Translations under genes and position numbers: made by a program
Shown: positions 6,649 to 13,813 of the stretch, one piece after another
Position numbering within the stretch: the stretch's first letter is position 1
Layout: the number at the start of each line of letters is the position of its first letter
IMG/VR virus record: IMGVR_UViG_3300025674_000028
Coordinates: 1-64,000 of that record
Length of the DNA stretch: 64,000 nucleotides
Origin: a virus
Direction: 5' to 3' (one strand)
The notes under the pieces: model-generated
What the model was told of the DNA's origin: nothing
Database searches by the model: none
The model's input: only the letters and a program-made list of their open reading frames with translations

Positions 6649-7650
6649 TCAATCCGTATGGATCACAACCGTGACCCGGTCGAGCCCGTGGACGCTCGAC
6701 CGGGTCGCGACAAGTTTCCCGTCGTGCAGCAGGCGCTGCACGCGGGAATCCCCGTCCACGCGGAAGGTTCCCCAGGCCCCGAGGCCCCAAACCTCAAGGG
6801 CCTCGAGGGTGTGTAGGGGGCTCCGGCGCATGATGCGCCAGAGGAGCGACGGAGTTGGAGAGGAGGCGAAATCCTCCATCTCCATCTCCGTCATCGGAGC
6901 GTCTTCTGGGAAATAGTAAGAGGGAGGGTTTTTTGCCCCCCATCCCCTCACGAGTTCCACTAACCGACGTTTTCTGTCGGCTCCGATCTCCTGCCCCTCT
7001 GCCCCCGCTAGGAGGAACGGCAGACGCTCACAGACTGCCTGCCGTTCGAGGCCCAAAGCGCGGGCCTCCTTTTCGGCAGAGAGCCGCTTTGTTTCCAAAG
7101 CGGCTCTCTGCCGAGCCTCCCTCTCGCGGCGCCTTAGACGAGGCCACACCTCGCCTAAGGAGAATTGAGCGCTGAAGACTCTCCCTTGGCGCTCTCGAAA
7201 CGCCCGCCACCACTCATGGTGGTATGGGTCACGCCGGAACGAGTCATCGTCATCGACCCATTCCCCGTAACTGCATGAGAGGTCGTCGGCCGCCTCCACT
7301 GCCTCAAAGAGGCAGTGGTACTCTTGCTCCAGCGTCTGCTGAAGCAAGAGTACGTAGGCGCTCCGCATGGAGCGCCAAGGGAAACCTGTCGGGCGGGCGG
7401 CGAGGTCTCCGTCCGCCCACTCGGCCAGGGCGCGATGCGCCTCGCACGTCTGCCGGCCCCACCCTGTGAGGCCGGAGATGTACGCGAGGGTGACCTCGCC
7501 AGCGCCGCCCGCTACGGCGCTGTTGTAGAGAGACTGCAACGCCTTGTCGCGCTCCAGCCCCTCCTCCCGACCCCCCGCGATGAAGCGGGCCTTTTCGATG
7601 AAGAGGTTGGTGTTGTTGGCGGCGTTGTTGGTGGGGTCCATCTTGCTCAT
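6649..7650 (-). CDS. Unknown 333-residue protein in a hairpin-saturated, GC-rich gene
   Basis: The ATG at 7650 has GGAG at 6 nt and pairs into leader hairpin 7645-7667. The frame stays open 67 codons further upstream through the leader, but without a good ribosome site. Residues 48-78 (TLAYISGLTGWGRQTCEAH) could form a helix-turn-helix. Residues 180-215 are a highly charged coiled coil (RLRRREREARQRAALETKR), and a beta-rich C-terminus follows. No family is recognised. The coding sequence is full of perfect inverted repeats, including 7074-7113 (17 bp), 6673-6706 (12 bp), 6848-6892 (16 bp, nested), 7296-7318 (10 bp) and 7357-7376 (8 bp). GC is visibly higher than in neighbouring phage genes, which suggests acquisition. 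Confidence 0.75.
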   Translation of the reverse strand: MSKMDPTNNAANNTNLFIEKARFIAGGREEGLERDKALQSLYNSAVAGGAGEVTLAYISGLTGWGRQTCEAHRALAEWADGDLAARPTGFPWRSMRSAYVLLLQQTLEQEYHCLFEAVEAADDLSCSYGEWVDDDDSFRRDPYHHEWWRAFRERQGRVFSAQFSLGEVWPRLRRREREARQRAALETKRLSAEKEARALGLERQAVCERLPFLLAGAEGQEIGADRKRRLVELVRGWGAKNPPSYYFPEDAPMTEMEMEDFASSPTPSLLWRIMRRSPLHTLEALEVWGLGAWGTFRVDGDSRVQRLLHDGKLVATRSSVHGLDRVTVVIHTD

Positions 7651-7850
7651 GTCATCTCCATATGAGCAATGCAACACCTTTGTATCAGGCGTGTCGCTTG
7701 TACCTGTGAGTTGCCAGCACAACCATTGTGCTTCCAACAACTCGGTGCCTTCTCGGCATGGAGGATCTGCTCCCTCTAGGCTCACCACTTGAAGCAGGTG
7801 ACGCTTGCCCAGTGAATCCATGCAGGTCTTTGCGTGGAATTTGACCGTCA
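7645..7850 (-). promoter_or_regulatory. Structured leader RNA, copy D
   Basis: Longest copy together with A; the two align for about 190 nt. Stems: 7645-7667, GCTCAT / loop with GGAG / ATGAGC, where the third pair is changed from G-C in A and C to T-A here on both arms; 7671-7697, GCAACACC:GGCGTGTCGC; and an outer GAGTTG:CAACTC around AGCACAA:TTGTGCT near 7708-7743. An in-frame open reading frame runs through it into 6649-7650. Copy A keeps the same frame with many synonymous differences but ends in TGA before its gene, so a leader peptide or decayed coding origin cannot be ruled out. Confidence 0.75.
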
Positions 7851-7865
7851 CAATGGAGGTATGGC

Positions 7866-7884
7866 GGTCAACAGTCTTATGTCC
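7866..7884 (-). promoter_or_regulatory. Promoter-like motif driving the island (minus)
   Basis: On the minus strand the sequence is GGACATAAGACTGTTGACC, 17 of 19 identical to the plus-strand motif at 7946. It points toward 6649-7650 and is preceded by AT-rich sequence (GCTATATAC). The two copies form a 19-bp inverted repeat around a 61-bp AT-rich spacer, as expected for divergent promoters or an operator pair. Confidence 0.6.
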
Positions 7885-7941
7885 GTATATAGCTAATTTT
7901 ACACGGTTTTTTTCCTGTCTTTATAAGGCTTAAAAACGCTC

Positions 7942-7969
7942 TTTTGGACATAAGACCATTGACCGCACA
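7942..7969 (+). promoter_or_regulatory. Promoter-like motif driving 8005-8766 (plus)
   Basis: TTTT plus GGACATAAGACCATTGACC plus CGCACA: 28 bp identical to 35169-35196, which also lies before a plus-strand gene. A small hairpin GCAC/atgtc/GTGC (7965-7977) follows. No sigma70 -10 box is evident at the right distance from TTGACC. Because both copies sit about 45 nt before a well-formed ribosome site, I read this as a phage promoter. Confidence 0.65.
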
Positions 7970-8004
7970 TGTCGTGCTGTCCTACCAAAAACCAAGGAGA
8001 AGAT

Positions 8005-8766
8005 ATGAACAACGTGGAAGGTGTGACCGTGAGCGATGAGGTAGCCAGCGCAATCATGGGCGCTCAGCCAAGCCAGTCGATGGCGTTTCATGCCAGTCAG
8101 GTCTACCAGCTGATAACAGACCCTGTGAAAATCACAGTCAACAACGGTCCAGACCAGCCGGGCCATATAGAGACGGTGCCACAAATCTCCCTGCTCCAGG
8201 AGATTTACAAAAACAGCGATGAGGTCCTTGCCAGAGTGCGCGAAGGTGTGGGGATTGTCTGCGAGCGACAAGACAAAAACAGCGAGGCAATCTGCAAGGA
8301 AGTGAAGAAGTACTGTGACACTGTGACGCAGACGCTGGCGGCGAACCAAGAGAAGCTGCAGGAAAATCAGACGGCAGGACACAACATCGTCTGCGGGAAG
8401 ATCCACGCCGCAGAAGAGCGCGTGTCGCACTATGCTCGCATGGGCATGGTGGCAAGCTGCGCAGCGGCAGTGGCAGCGCTTGCGGGCATGTTCTTCAGTC
8501 AGCGGTCTCCGTCTGCTCACGCCCCGCATTTCGCGCCACAGATGCACGATCAGCAGATGCACGCACAGCGAGCAAGGGAGCGGGCGCTGGCAGACAAGGT
8601 GGACAAGCTCACTGAGACGGTCAACCAACTGTCACAGTACGCGCAGGCGCAGCAGCCTGTCTTTGCTGCGCTTCAGCATCAGATGATTCGCCCAACCACT
8701 GTGTCGGCGGTCAACATCCCAACGCCTGCCGCAGCACAGACGGGCGACGCACCTTTGTTTGGCTAA
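8005..8766 (+). CDS. Unknown protein with one membrane segment and coiled coil
   Basis: 253 residues. The ATG at 8005 has AAGGAGA at 5 nt; an upstream in-frame ATG at 7969 falls at the end of the promoter motif and is less likely. Residues 60-150 are helical and charged. A single transmembrane helix lies near residues 147-168 (MGMVASCAAAVAALAGMFF), followed by a His/Met/Gln-rich stretch and a C-terminal coiled coil (ALADKVDKLTETVNQLSQY). The gene is monocistronic, driven by the motif at 7942. Its TAA overlaps the TAG of the convergent terminase gene. It could be an early membrane protein; function unknown. Confidence 0.85.
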   Translation: MNNVEGVTVSDEVASAIMGAQPSQSMAFHASQVYQLITDPVKITVNNGPDQPGHIETVPQISLLQEIYKNSDEVLARVREGVGIVCERQDKNSEAICKEVKKYCDTVTQTLAANQEKLQENQTAGHNIVCGKIHAAEERVSHYARMGMVASCAAAVAALAGMFFSQRSPSAHAPHFAPQMHDQQMHAQRARERALADKVDKLTETVNQLSQYAQAQQPVFAALQHQMIRPTTVSAVNIPTPAAAQTGDAPLFG

Positions 8767-10676
8767 CTGTTGGCAAACTCTGCCAGCTCCATGTTTCGCC
8801 ACATCTTGGCTGACATGAGGTAGAGCAGGCTGTGAAAGGCGTCGTCTGGGTCTGTGTGGTTGTACTGCATCTGACGCAGCTTTGGTGAGCGATCGGCGTA
8901 GATGGTGAGGATATCCTGGGCGAAGCCTCCATCTAAGCGTGGAGGCCCGTCCATGATTTCCCATGAGGGCAACACCACGCGTCGATTTTTTAGCTGATTA
9001 AAGATCTTGGCCATCCACCGAGTCTTGTTGCATTGAAACTGGTTGCTTGTTGGATCCCAACTCATGATGGCTGATTGATTGGTGTATCGCATAGGAATGA
9101 AGCGACGCATGCCGTCTCGAATTCTTTCGCGCACGCCATCGATCATGCCCCAGCCAAAACCTGCATCGCAAAAGCAGATGTCAACGTGATTGGCTTCCAT
9201 GAGGTACGAAATCTCATCCCACAGGAACCGGGGGTCCGCTTCAACGCCCATGTACCTGCGCATAAAGAACACTTGGAGGACACTGCCCACCTCGGGGACG
9301 TGGTTGACGTACCCCATGCTCACGACAGTAAACGCGCCGTCGCCTGTACCCTCACCCCAGTCAATCCCCATGAAGACATCCCACGCAGGGTCAGCAAGCA
9401 CCTCTTTTGGCGCAAGGCGCTCTAGGGACGTGATGCCTGGGTGGCACAGCCTGATCAGCTCCTCTCGGCTTAGCGGCTTCTTTCCGCTGTCCCACGACAC
9501 GCCAAAGATCTCATTCATCTTTGACGCTTCAGACGCTGTGGGGTCATTGACATCTTGGTAGAAAGCCAGCCAACGCTCAGCGAAGCGGTCCCTGTCATAA
9601 ATTGATGTGTATGGCATCAAGCAGCGGCTGAGATGAAATCCTTCAAAGTCGCTGTCTAAGGCTCCCGTCCGTACCCAGTTGCAATGCTTGGACAAGGGAT
9701 TGATGGCGCGTCCGCATTTGATGCACAGCAGCCCCTTACGGCCAATCATGCGATCTACTTCATTGGGATTTTGGGGCGGAAAGTTAGGGTGGTTGCATCG
9801 GTCGCAAGGAATCAGCCACAGGTTCTTAGTTGAGCGCTTAGACCAGATTTGCTCAATGGGATTGTCAAAGGTCAGTGGCGTGCCACTGAATAGCGTGATG
9901 GCACCAAAGGGCAACTCACTGTTGTTGAGCGTGGCGGTGATGACGGGAATGTTGGCCATGACGAAATCCTGAATCTCATCAATGGCGAGCACGTCGGCCG
10001 CGATGCCGCGAACACGGTTGGCGTTTAGGTGCGCCGAGCGCATGACGATGCGGCTGTTGTTGCGTTTGAGTCGTTTGAAGAAGCGGTTGTAGTTGACGAA
10101 CCCACCGACAAACTGCTTGAGCCTCGGTGAGATGCGCAGCGTGTTGTCGACGCGCTCATCAGCAAACTCCTGCATGTTAAGTCCTGCGCTTGTCACGTAC
10201 AGCGCGCAGATGTTTGAGAGCATGCTGATGAACGTCCACAGCTTATTGCCAAGGCCAGTGGATTTTTCGGTCTGACGTGCGGCCTTGACCAGCGTCTTCC
10301 TTGCCAGCCGCGTAGACGCCTCGTCACCTCCTAAAGCGACAATACGCTTCTTTGTGTATTCGCTGTCGTAGATGGCCTTTTGCCACGGTCGCAGGTGCAG
10401 GCTGATGCTCTTTCCCATCGGGTTGCTGCGATCTGGCGCGTCAAAGTTAATCCGGTACTGCACAAACTCGCTTGGCAGCTCCGGCTGCGTAAACGCTCCG
10501 GGTCTCAGGCGTTTGGATGCGCGCTCCTGTGCCCACTGTACAGCACGGACATAAGCCTCTTGCTCGTCCCGCACATCGCTGCCCCGATCAAAGGGTACGC
10601 CTGTGCGCGGATCTATCACTTTTGTCTCTACGCCTACGGGTATAGAGCTCTGTACATTAACCAATGGAGAAGTCAT
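8763..10676 (-). CDS. Terminase large subunit (GpA-like ATPase-nuclease)
   Basis: 637 residues. The ATPase packages DNA into the prohead and the nuclease cuts concatemers. Residues 125-150 hold a Walker A variant, RQTEKST, with Glu in place of the usual Gly before Lys. VLAIDEIQD near residue 230 is Walker B with the catalytic Glu, and LFSGTP is motif III. A four-cysteine zinc ribbon (CDRC...CIKC) at about 292-326 is typical of GpA-type enzymes. The nuclease begins at GIDWGEGTGDG (about 436), with further acidic residues at FCDAGFG and DPDDAFHS. The start codon overlaps that of the divergent plus gene (CATG at 10674-10677) and the ribosome site is weak. The stop overlaps the convergent gene 8005-8766. 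Confidence 0.93.
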   Translation of the reverse strand: MTSPLVNVQSSIPVGVETKVIDPRTGVPFDRGSDVRDEQEAYVRAVQWAQERASKRLRPGAFTQPELPSEFVQYRINFDAPDRSNPMGKSISLHLRPWQKAIYDSEYTKKRIVALGGDEASTRLARKTLVKAARQTEKSTGLGNKLWTFISMLSNICALYVTSAGLNMQEFADERVDNTLRISPRLKQFVGGFVNYNRFFKRLKRNNSRIVMRSAHLNANRVRGIAADVLAIDEIQDFVMANIPVITATLNNSELPFGAITLFSGTPLTFDNPIEQIWSKRSTKNLWLIPCDRCNHPNFPPQNPNEVDRMIGRKGLLCIKCGRAINPLSKHCNWVRTGALDSDFEGFHLSRCLMPYTSIYDRDRFAERWLAFYQDVNDPTASEASKMNEIFGVSWDSGKKPLSREELIRLCHPGITSLERLAPKEVLADPAWDVFMGIDWGEGTGDGAFTVVSMGYVNHVPEVGSVLQVFFMRRYMGVEADPRFLWDEISYLMEANHVDICFCDAGFGWGMIDGVRERIRDGMRRFIPMRYTNQSAIMSWDPTSNQFQCNKTRWMAKIFNQLKNRRVVLPSWEIMDGPPRLDGGFAQDILTIYADRSPKLRQMQYNHTDPDDAFHSLLYLMSAKMWRNMELAEFANS

Positions 10677-11214
10677 GACTCTGCTCGAAAAAGTCTTGCG
10701 TCGCTATGGACGCATCGGCGGAAAGCTGCCGCCAAACTGCGAACAAGGTGCCTTGCTTAATATACAATGCGACGCTGAGAGCGAACAAATCGTAGACGAC
10801 AATAACCTCTATCTGATCTGCGACAACCTGTCTGGTCAGTGGCAGTGTTTACGGCGTGCGACGTGCTGGACGTGCTCAAAGGGCCGTGAAATGGCGCGAG
10901 ACGAGCTAGACGAGGAGTACGACTACTTTGTCGCTGACGCCGTACTGTCGTTACTTGCGCCCTGGCTAGATCAAGCTCCTCAAGGACATACCAGAGCCTT
11001 TTGCATTCACTGCGATGAAGGCGTCACCTTGGCCCATACCCCTGCTGACCTAATCACAGCAGGACTCATCGACAGTCCGTGCCTGCAATACCAGTCCTGC
11101 GCTCAATGTCCTGAAAGCGCAGAATGGGTGCAAACAGCAGTCTTTGCATTGATTGAAGAGGGATGGGAGGGCTCAGTCGGGCAGTGGGTACGCAATAGCC
11201 TGGGAATGCTTTAG
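10675..11214 (+). CDS. Small cysteine-rich (zinc-binding) protein
   Basis: 179 residues from the ATG at 10675 (GGAGA at 4 nt). Three CxxC pairs occur at CWTC, CIHC and CAQC, with further Cys near the N-terminus (NIQC, LICD), consistent with one or two zinc-binding sites. No family is recognised. It is wedged between terminase and 11211-11837 on the opposite strand, sharing start bases with the former and stop bases with the latter. No promoter motif was found before it. A terminator-like hairpin for its transcript lies inside the opposing gene at 11341-11370. Confidence 0.8.
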   Translation: MTLLEKVLRRYGRIGGKLPPNCEQGALLNIQCDAESEQIVDDNNLYLICDNLSGQWQCLRRATCWTCSKGREMARDELDEEYDYFVADAVLSLLAPWLDQAPQGHTRAFCIHCDEGVTLAHTPADLITAGLIDSPCLQYQSCAQCPESAEWVQTAVFALIEEGWEGSVGQWVRNSLGML

Positions 11215-11837
11215 AACTTGTACTCAAATGCGACGCCTGCCGCTCGCCCTTTAAACGGACCGCCTTTTTCTGGCGCAGGCAGGTTCTTTAGATTCACTGT
11301 GTCTGAAAGCGGCACGGCCTTGTTGTCGATGATCTTTTTCAAAAAAGGCTGCTTGTCAGCCTTTTTTTTTACGTCCTTTCCGGATGACTCTTTGTGATTG
11401 CGCGCAAACAGCGACGACGCCAATTTCTGTGACCTTATTGCGTCCAGTCCTTCAACCATTCGCGTCTCGTAATCGTCAAGACGCACTGATGCGCTCTTCA
11501 TCAGGCCTAAAGCTTTGAAGCCAGAGAAGGGATCCGCATACATTTGCGCTGCTTTTCTAGGCACAAACCACGGGTCTAAGTACCAGGGCACTATAGGTCC
11601 TAGCTTACCTTGCGGTGTCCCGTCAGCAATACGTTTGTTGAAGAAGTACGCGTTTGGGTCTTTAAAGGAAGTGCCTTCGGGCAATGATGAAGCATCAAAC
11701 TTACTGCGCGGCCGGAATGTGTCGTACAGGGCGAATCCGCCTGCTCCAACGCCGAGCGCTTTTGCGCCCCGCACAAGGCGTGACTGACGGCGTGCTTGCT
11801 CAGCAAACATATGAGGAATGACACCGCGGTAACTCAT
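11211..11837 (-). CDS. Unknown basic protein of the virion cluster
   Basis: 208 residues. The ATG at 11837 has GAGGAA at 7 nt. The N-terminus carries basic residues and then a short glycine-rich hydrophobic helix (ALGVGAGGFALYDTF, about 26-40). The middle is aromatic and proline-rich (VPWYLDPWFVPRK), and the C-terminus is lysine-rich, including codons read from a nine-A run. It resembles in style the other glycine-rich proteins of the virion clusters. It lies directly downstream of 11878-12429. No function assigned. Confidence 0.8.
   Translation of the reverse strand: MSYRGVIPHMFAEQARRQSRLVRGAKALGVGAGGFALYDTFRPRSKFDASSLPEGTSFKDPNAYFFNKRIADGTPQGKLGPIVPWYLDPWFVPRKAAQMYADPFSGFKALGLMKSASVRLDDYETRMVEGLDAIRSQKLASSLFARNHKESSGKDVKKKADKQPFLKKIIDNKAVPLSDTVNLKNLPAPEKGGPFKGRAAGVAFEYKF
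11341..11370. terminator. Bidirectional terminator-like hairpin inside a coding sequence
   Basis: Six A, then GGCTG / cttgt / CAGCC, then nine T on the plus strand. This is a canonical intrinsic terminator 130 nt after the stop of plus gene 10675-11214, inside the Lys-Lys-Lys-Ala-Asp-Lys-Gln codons of minus gene 11211-11837. On the minus strand the stem is followed by six T, so it could also truncate its host transcript. Confidence 0.6.
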
Positions 11838-11877
11838 GATTCAGTTCCTCAAACTTTCGGAGATGAAACACGCCTGC

Positions 11878-12429
11878 TTACACTGCGCGACTTTCAGCCA
11901 CTCGTCTCATTTCCTTCTGACATTCCTTTAGAACGTCTACCATAAAGGTGTGCCACCCAAGATTCTTGTACAACTCAGCAAGGCGCAACTCCAGCAAGTC
12001 CATGCCTCTGCGCCTGCTGTCGTGTTTTAGGGTAACACGGTGAGGACGCTCCATGCCATAAGCGTAGTACTCTGCCTTCACGTTGCAGACCGCGTCGAAG
12101 ACGCGAGCAAAAGGCTTCTCTATGGCCTCCAGAAACACATCAAGGCTTGGAAACTGAGCGCGTCCTCGAGGAGGATACAGCTGCATCATGATGTCTCGGT
12201 CATCTTCCATCCAGATGTCCGCATCAAAGCCTTCAAATTCTGTAAAGACGCCAATCTTTTTGTCCTTGAGTTGAACGACAAGACCTTTGCGGCGATCCAA
12301 CGTAGAAGGATCGCGCAGTTCCTCATCGGTCATTCCAAAGACATCTTTGTTGACTGAAGAGATCAGTTTGTCGGCAAACTTTTGCTGCTCGACGCTTTGA
12401 CCCCATGCATCTAAAAGACCGTAGCCCAT
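11878..12429 (-). CDS. Unknown 183-residue protein of the virion cluster
   Basis: The ATG at 12429 has only a weak AGG upstream. A mixed alpha/beta protein with acidic patches (FEGFDADIWMEDDRDIM) and a helical C-terminus (LLELRLAELYKNLGWHTF). No recognised domain. It lies between 12481-13161 and 11211-11837 in the same orientation, consistent with a small tail or head-completion protein, but nothing in the sequence shows this. Confidence 0.78.
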   Translation of the reverse strand: MGYGLLDAWGQSVEQQKFADKLISSVNKDVFGMTDEELRDPSTLDRRKGLVVQLKDKKIGVFTEFEGFDADIWMEDDRDIMMQLYPPRGRAQFPSLDVFLEAIEKPFARVFDAVCNVKAEYYAYGMERPHRVTLKHDSRRRGMDLLELRLAELYKNLGWHTFMVDVLKECQKEMRRVAESRAV

Positions 12430-12480
12430 TGTGTGCCTGGTTAGTAAAGATGTGCGAATGACGCTTGTGCCATCCGGCTT

Positions 12481-13161
12481 TTACCTAGTCAACATTTCAT
12501 AAGTTGACGTTAAAAAGTCGGGATATCCTCGGGTCAAGACATCTTGTGCTTCGTCCTGAAAGTAACCTTCTGGCAGGTTCATATATCTACCGAGAAGCGT
12601 GGGCTCAGGTGGCTTACGAGCATCGAAATAGCGTTGGCGATCATTACCTTTTAATGACCTGACAGAGTCTCGCTTGATCGTTGACGGGCGCGAATATCCG
12701 CCAGTCATGGGATCTGACACGTCAGGCGCTGGCGTTGACTCCGCCGGCATTTCACTTTCCGTCCTGGCGTCGAATGCCTCACGACCCTTCACGTCTGCAT
12801 ACTCGCTTCGGTATCGAGGAGTAGCCAGTCCAGGCTTTAACCCCAGTGCATTGCTCAGGCCGCCGGCCGCAGTATCAAACATGCGGCCGGTCGCTTCCGA
12901 AATGTCTTCGTCGCTCAAGCCGGCAGCGCGAGCACCGCCGTAAGCGGCAACTGGCGCGGCAAGTCCACCGTACAGAAGACCTCTCGCGACGCCTCTGCCT
13001 ACGTTTGTGGTTGGAGGTGGGGCTTGCAACCCTAAGCGCTGCAATACGGAGCTAATGGCACCCGTCGGACGACGAGACACCTTTTCGCGGACTTGCAAGA
13101 TATTGGCACCCCGCGCCACCAAAGACGGCATGGAGTGTTTTATAAAGTTGTATTGGCCCAC
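12481..13161 (-). CDS. Glycine-rich virion-cluster protein, paralogue of 13204-13788
   Basis: 226 residues from a GTG at 13161 preceded by GGAGGAGG at 6 nt; this start replaces a longer frame with no ribosome site. Residues 35-90 (VARGLLYGGLAAPVAAYGGA then RAAGLSDEDI) match the neighbouring gene (VARGLGYGALAAPLAAYGGA then RAYGLSDEQI) nearly position for position, including the preceding arginine-rich region and the APPPTTNVG / APAGPNIG linker. The C-terminal half is polar and diverges. Tandem duplication is the simplest explanation. Function unknown; the Ala/Gly helix could insert in a membrane. Confidence 0.82.
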   Translation of the reverse strand: MGQYNFIKHSMPSLVARGANILQVREKVSRRPTGAISSVLQRLGLQAPPPTTNVGRGVARGLLYGGLAAPVAAYGGARAAGLSDEDISEATGRMFDTAAGGLSNALGLKPGLATPRYRSEYADVKGREAFDARTESEMPAESTPAPDVSDPMTGGYSRPSTIKRDSVRSLKGNDRQRYFDARKPPEPTLLGRYMNLPEGYFQDEAQDVLTRGYPDFLTSTYEMLTR

Positions 13162-13203
13162 GTTTGTCCTCCTCCAAATTTTGCTCAAGCCACAAAGTCA
13201 CTT

Positions 13204-13788
13204 TCACTTAAACAACTTTTCGTTTGGGTAAAGGTTGGGGTCAATAGGCACGCCAGGCTGCATTGGGCCCTGCACACCACCGAACATCGTCGGATTGTTT
13301 TGGACACCGGGGTAGATATCGGTGGCACCTAACGCGTCGCGTCCGCCCCCAAAGTAAGCAGCGTCTTCACGTAACGCTTGAGCTGCACTGCCAACAGGCG
13401 CTTCCGCAGGACCCTGCACAGAAAGGGCACTGCCGGGCGTCCCGGTCTGACCAAAGTACGCTTCATCGCGGCCAAGTTTTGCACTAAGGCTCATGGATGG
13501 GTCGTCGGCTACACCAACGCCGCCCATCAGACCAAGCGCTGTGTCGCCAATGGCCGACCCGATCTGCTCGTCTGAAAGCCCATAAGCACGGGCCCCGCCA
13601 TATGCAGCCAGTGGAGCAGCTAAGGCGCCGTAGCCGAGGCCGCGCGCAACTGAAGCACCAATGTTTGGCCCGGCAGGAGCCGGAGTGCGCAGCCCGGCAC
13701 GCACAAGCAGGTCGTTCAGGAGGCCAGCGCGGCGCGCACGCATCCCGCGGCTAATCTTGATCATGTTTTTTACAGACGGAGTACGCAT
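13204..13788 (-). CDS. Glycine-rich virion-cluster protein, paralogue of 12481-13161
   Basis: 194 residues. The ATG at 13788 has GAGGA at 7 nt. A basic N-terminus (MIKISRGMRARRAGLL) leads into the Ala/Gly hydrophobic segment shared with 12481-13161, then GLSDEQI and a polar tail rich in Gly, Asp and Pro. The basic head plus Gly/Ala helix also occurs in 54029-55498 and 49918-50253. I infer minor virion proteins, possibly ejected ones. No catalytic residues seen. Confidence 0.82.
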   Translation of the reverse strand: MRTPSVKNMIKISRGMRARRAGLLNDLLVRAGLRTPAPAGPNIGASVARGLGYGALAAPLAAYGGARAYGLSDEQIGSAIGDTALGLMGGVGVADDPSMSLSAKLGRDEAYFGQTGTPGSALSVQGPAEAPVGSAAQALREDAAYFGGGRDALGATDIYPGVQNNPTMFGGVQGPMQPGVPIDPNLYPNEKLFK

Positions 13789-13813
13789 TGTGATGTCCTC
13801 AAGTATGTGCCTG

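Noticed and set aside
7648-7851. Start of the 333-residue gene at 7851 instead of 7650
   Set aside because: No ribosome site at 7851, whereas 7650 has GGAG at the spacing shared by the other two leader-controlled genes.
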